Positions 62,723-64,000 of a stretch of DNA of 64,000 nucleotides are shown one piece after another. The notes under the pieces are model-generated. The model was not told the origin of the DNA and ran no database searches. It was given only the letters and a program-made list of their open reading frames with translations. The DNA is taken from the NCBI GenBank assembly GCA_033558025.1, contig JAUCEF010000007.1:1674001-1738000 (forward strand), given 5' to 3'. The number at the start of each line of letters is the position of its first letter. The stretch's first letter is position 1. This DNA comes from Phytophthora sp. 'mugwort'. Taxonomy: Eukaryota; Oomycota; Peronosporomycetes; Peronosporales; Peronosporaceae. The translations under genes were made by a program, and so were the position numbers.

Positions 62723-64000
62723 CATTCGTGTGATACACGCGAAGAGAGTTGTTAGTTTGTTCTAATTGCTCTAAAGTTTCCCATTTTGTTTTAATTTCCC
62801 TGTGTGCTCTAAAAGCAATCCGCTAAGATCTAAAACTGCTCTAATAACTGGAACTTTCATCCGTAGCTTACGGATTTTAGTGCATTTAGAACACTTTTTA
62901 GGGACGTTTTTTTCAGCCCTCGAGTTGGGTTTTCTCAGTGTACCATTAAAGCAAATCTCGGGAGTGCAGCGCACCCCACGGTTGGTAACATCGATTTAAG
63001 CTCGGTCAGAATTTGCCTACTGGGCACGCAGTATCTAGCGCTTAAGAAACTTTCACTGATAGTAGATCGCGAACAATATGCTGACATGTTAGAAATTGAT
63101 AGTTTATTATTGCTTGATCCAACTGTGTAAATGTTGTCCGGATGGTTGGATGCATGAACGTGCCGTGCATCAGCCACACGAAGCGCAGAGGAATAAGCGA
63201 CTCAATAGAATTCCGAGTATTTCTCACTGACTTCCAGGTAAACGCTAAATCGAAAAAATCAATCTACATAGAAACATCACCCACACACTATGGGCTAGCA
63301 AAACGGTGGTGGAGTTCTCTTAGAGGGCTGGTCGTGCCAAGCACTCTATACGTAGGCGAATCGGCCTCGCCAAAGGAGAGTAGCGAGAGCTGTGCTCCAA
63401 TATGTCGATTTCTGGCAGTTGAATTCGTTCGAAGTGAGACATCCGTTAGCTTTGACATTCACAACCTCACCAGATCACCCGTGTTTTTTTTCACGAACTG
63501 CGGATAATAGTCCCATTTTCAGGGTGTATCAATGCTATGCTTCGAAGTCATCCAAAAAAAATGTACTACCACCTGGCACAAAATTCGGATTGAACTCAGC
63601 CACACTTCGCCAGCACCATCGCTGCGATTCAACACGCTATCTGCAATATGCAGGCATTTATAGATACGTCATTTCCCGCTCAACAAGGCAGTCATGCCCT
63701 ATCCTATTTTGGGAAGGCGCCCTATAGAAGTCGGTCGAGCGCGAGCCTCGACAAAACAGACGAAAGGTATCCCGCGCTCTTGGTACGCCTTGTTGTTCTA
63801 CAGCTAGTGACTATCGCGCTTTTAATGGTCCTTGATTGAAAAATACGTCCCCCGTTGAAGCAGCTCTGTTGGGTATCACGTTGGCAGAGGACCGTGATGC
63901 GATGGCACGTGACAAGCTCCATCGCAGCGATGAGATGTCGTATGCTCAGATACAAAAGAAGCCTCAAACAATTGCGTCCAGACGCTCAATTCCGTTCCAA
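62723..64000. other. Right-end repeat debris, family unknown
   Basis: On the plus strand scattered protein-like text occurs: RICLLGTQYLALKKLSLIVD with REQYADMLEIDSLLLLDPTV (about 63005-63128), MYYHLAQNSD (about 63560) and the frame 63648-63839, which reads FPAQQGSHALSYFGKAPYRS. Stops and frame changes separate these. I take them as parts of one or two decayed mobile elements that continue past the window edge. No domain is recognised. Confidence 0.35.

Overview
The window looks like nuclear DNA of an oomycete, most likely Phytophthora or a close relative in the Peronosporales. The grounds are compact host genes with short GT-AG introns (about 57-115 bp where I could resolve them), oomycete Inr-like promoter cores, a SIG1/mastigoneme-type EGF protein typical of stramenopiles, and decayed Gypsy, Tc1/mariner, pogo-like, Crypton and PIF/Harbinger elements of the kinds common in Phytophthora. 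The species cannot be named from sequence alone. No tRNA, rRNA or CRISPR array was found.

Layout. Positions 1-10.3 kb are repeat-rich: the gag-protease-RT start of a Gypsy element (minus strand, running off the left edge), a pogo-like transposase relic, a tRNA-related SINE-like head, a Tc1/mariner relic, an unidentified broken ORF and a PIF1-type helicase relic bracketed by two matching 19-bp palindromes. Positions 10.4-39 kb are a gene-dense host block: NAD(P)H-hydrate epimerase (-), proteasome alpha-1 (+), an ankyrin protein (+), an OTU deubiquitinase with UIMs (+), a DPP8/9-like dipeptidyl peptidase (-), a coiled-coil protein (-), a SIG1/Mas2-like EGF protein (+), an EF-hand USP (+), a PI4-kinase with PH-like and FYVE-like parts (+), an SREK1IP1-like SR protein (-), UDP-glucuronate decarboxylase (+), PP2C (-), a BET1-type SNARE (-) and mitochondrial ALDH (-).

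Positions 39.6-44.6 kb hold a broken Uma2-type nuclease gene split by a 1,094-bp solo LTR, followed by an AT-rich, unidentified degenerate coding island. Positions 45-53 kb return to host genes: EF-2 (-) with an ATG-only first exon, a twin-CX9C CHCHD2/10-like protein (-) and a nine-exon WD-type protein (-). Positions 53.8-64 kb are a transposon graveyard with an IS630/Tc1 relic, a Crypton tyrosine recombinase, a PIF/Harbinger transposase and unidentified fragments.

Functional links are loose. Three ubiquitin/proteasome genes (alpha-1 subunit, OTU-UIM, USP) lie within about 16 kb. BET1 and the PI4-kinase act in secretory membrane traffic. UXS makes a cell-wall sugar donor. The SIG1-like protein probably belongs to zoospore flagellar hairs. 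Coordinated regulation is not shown by the sequence. Exon coordinates were placed by hand from reading frame and GT-AG signals and should be checked against RNA.
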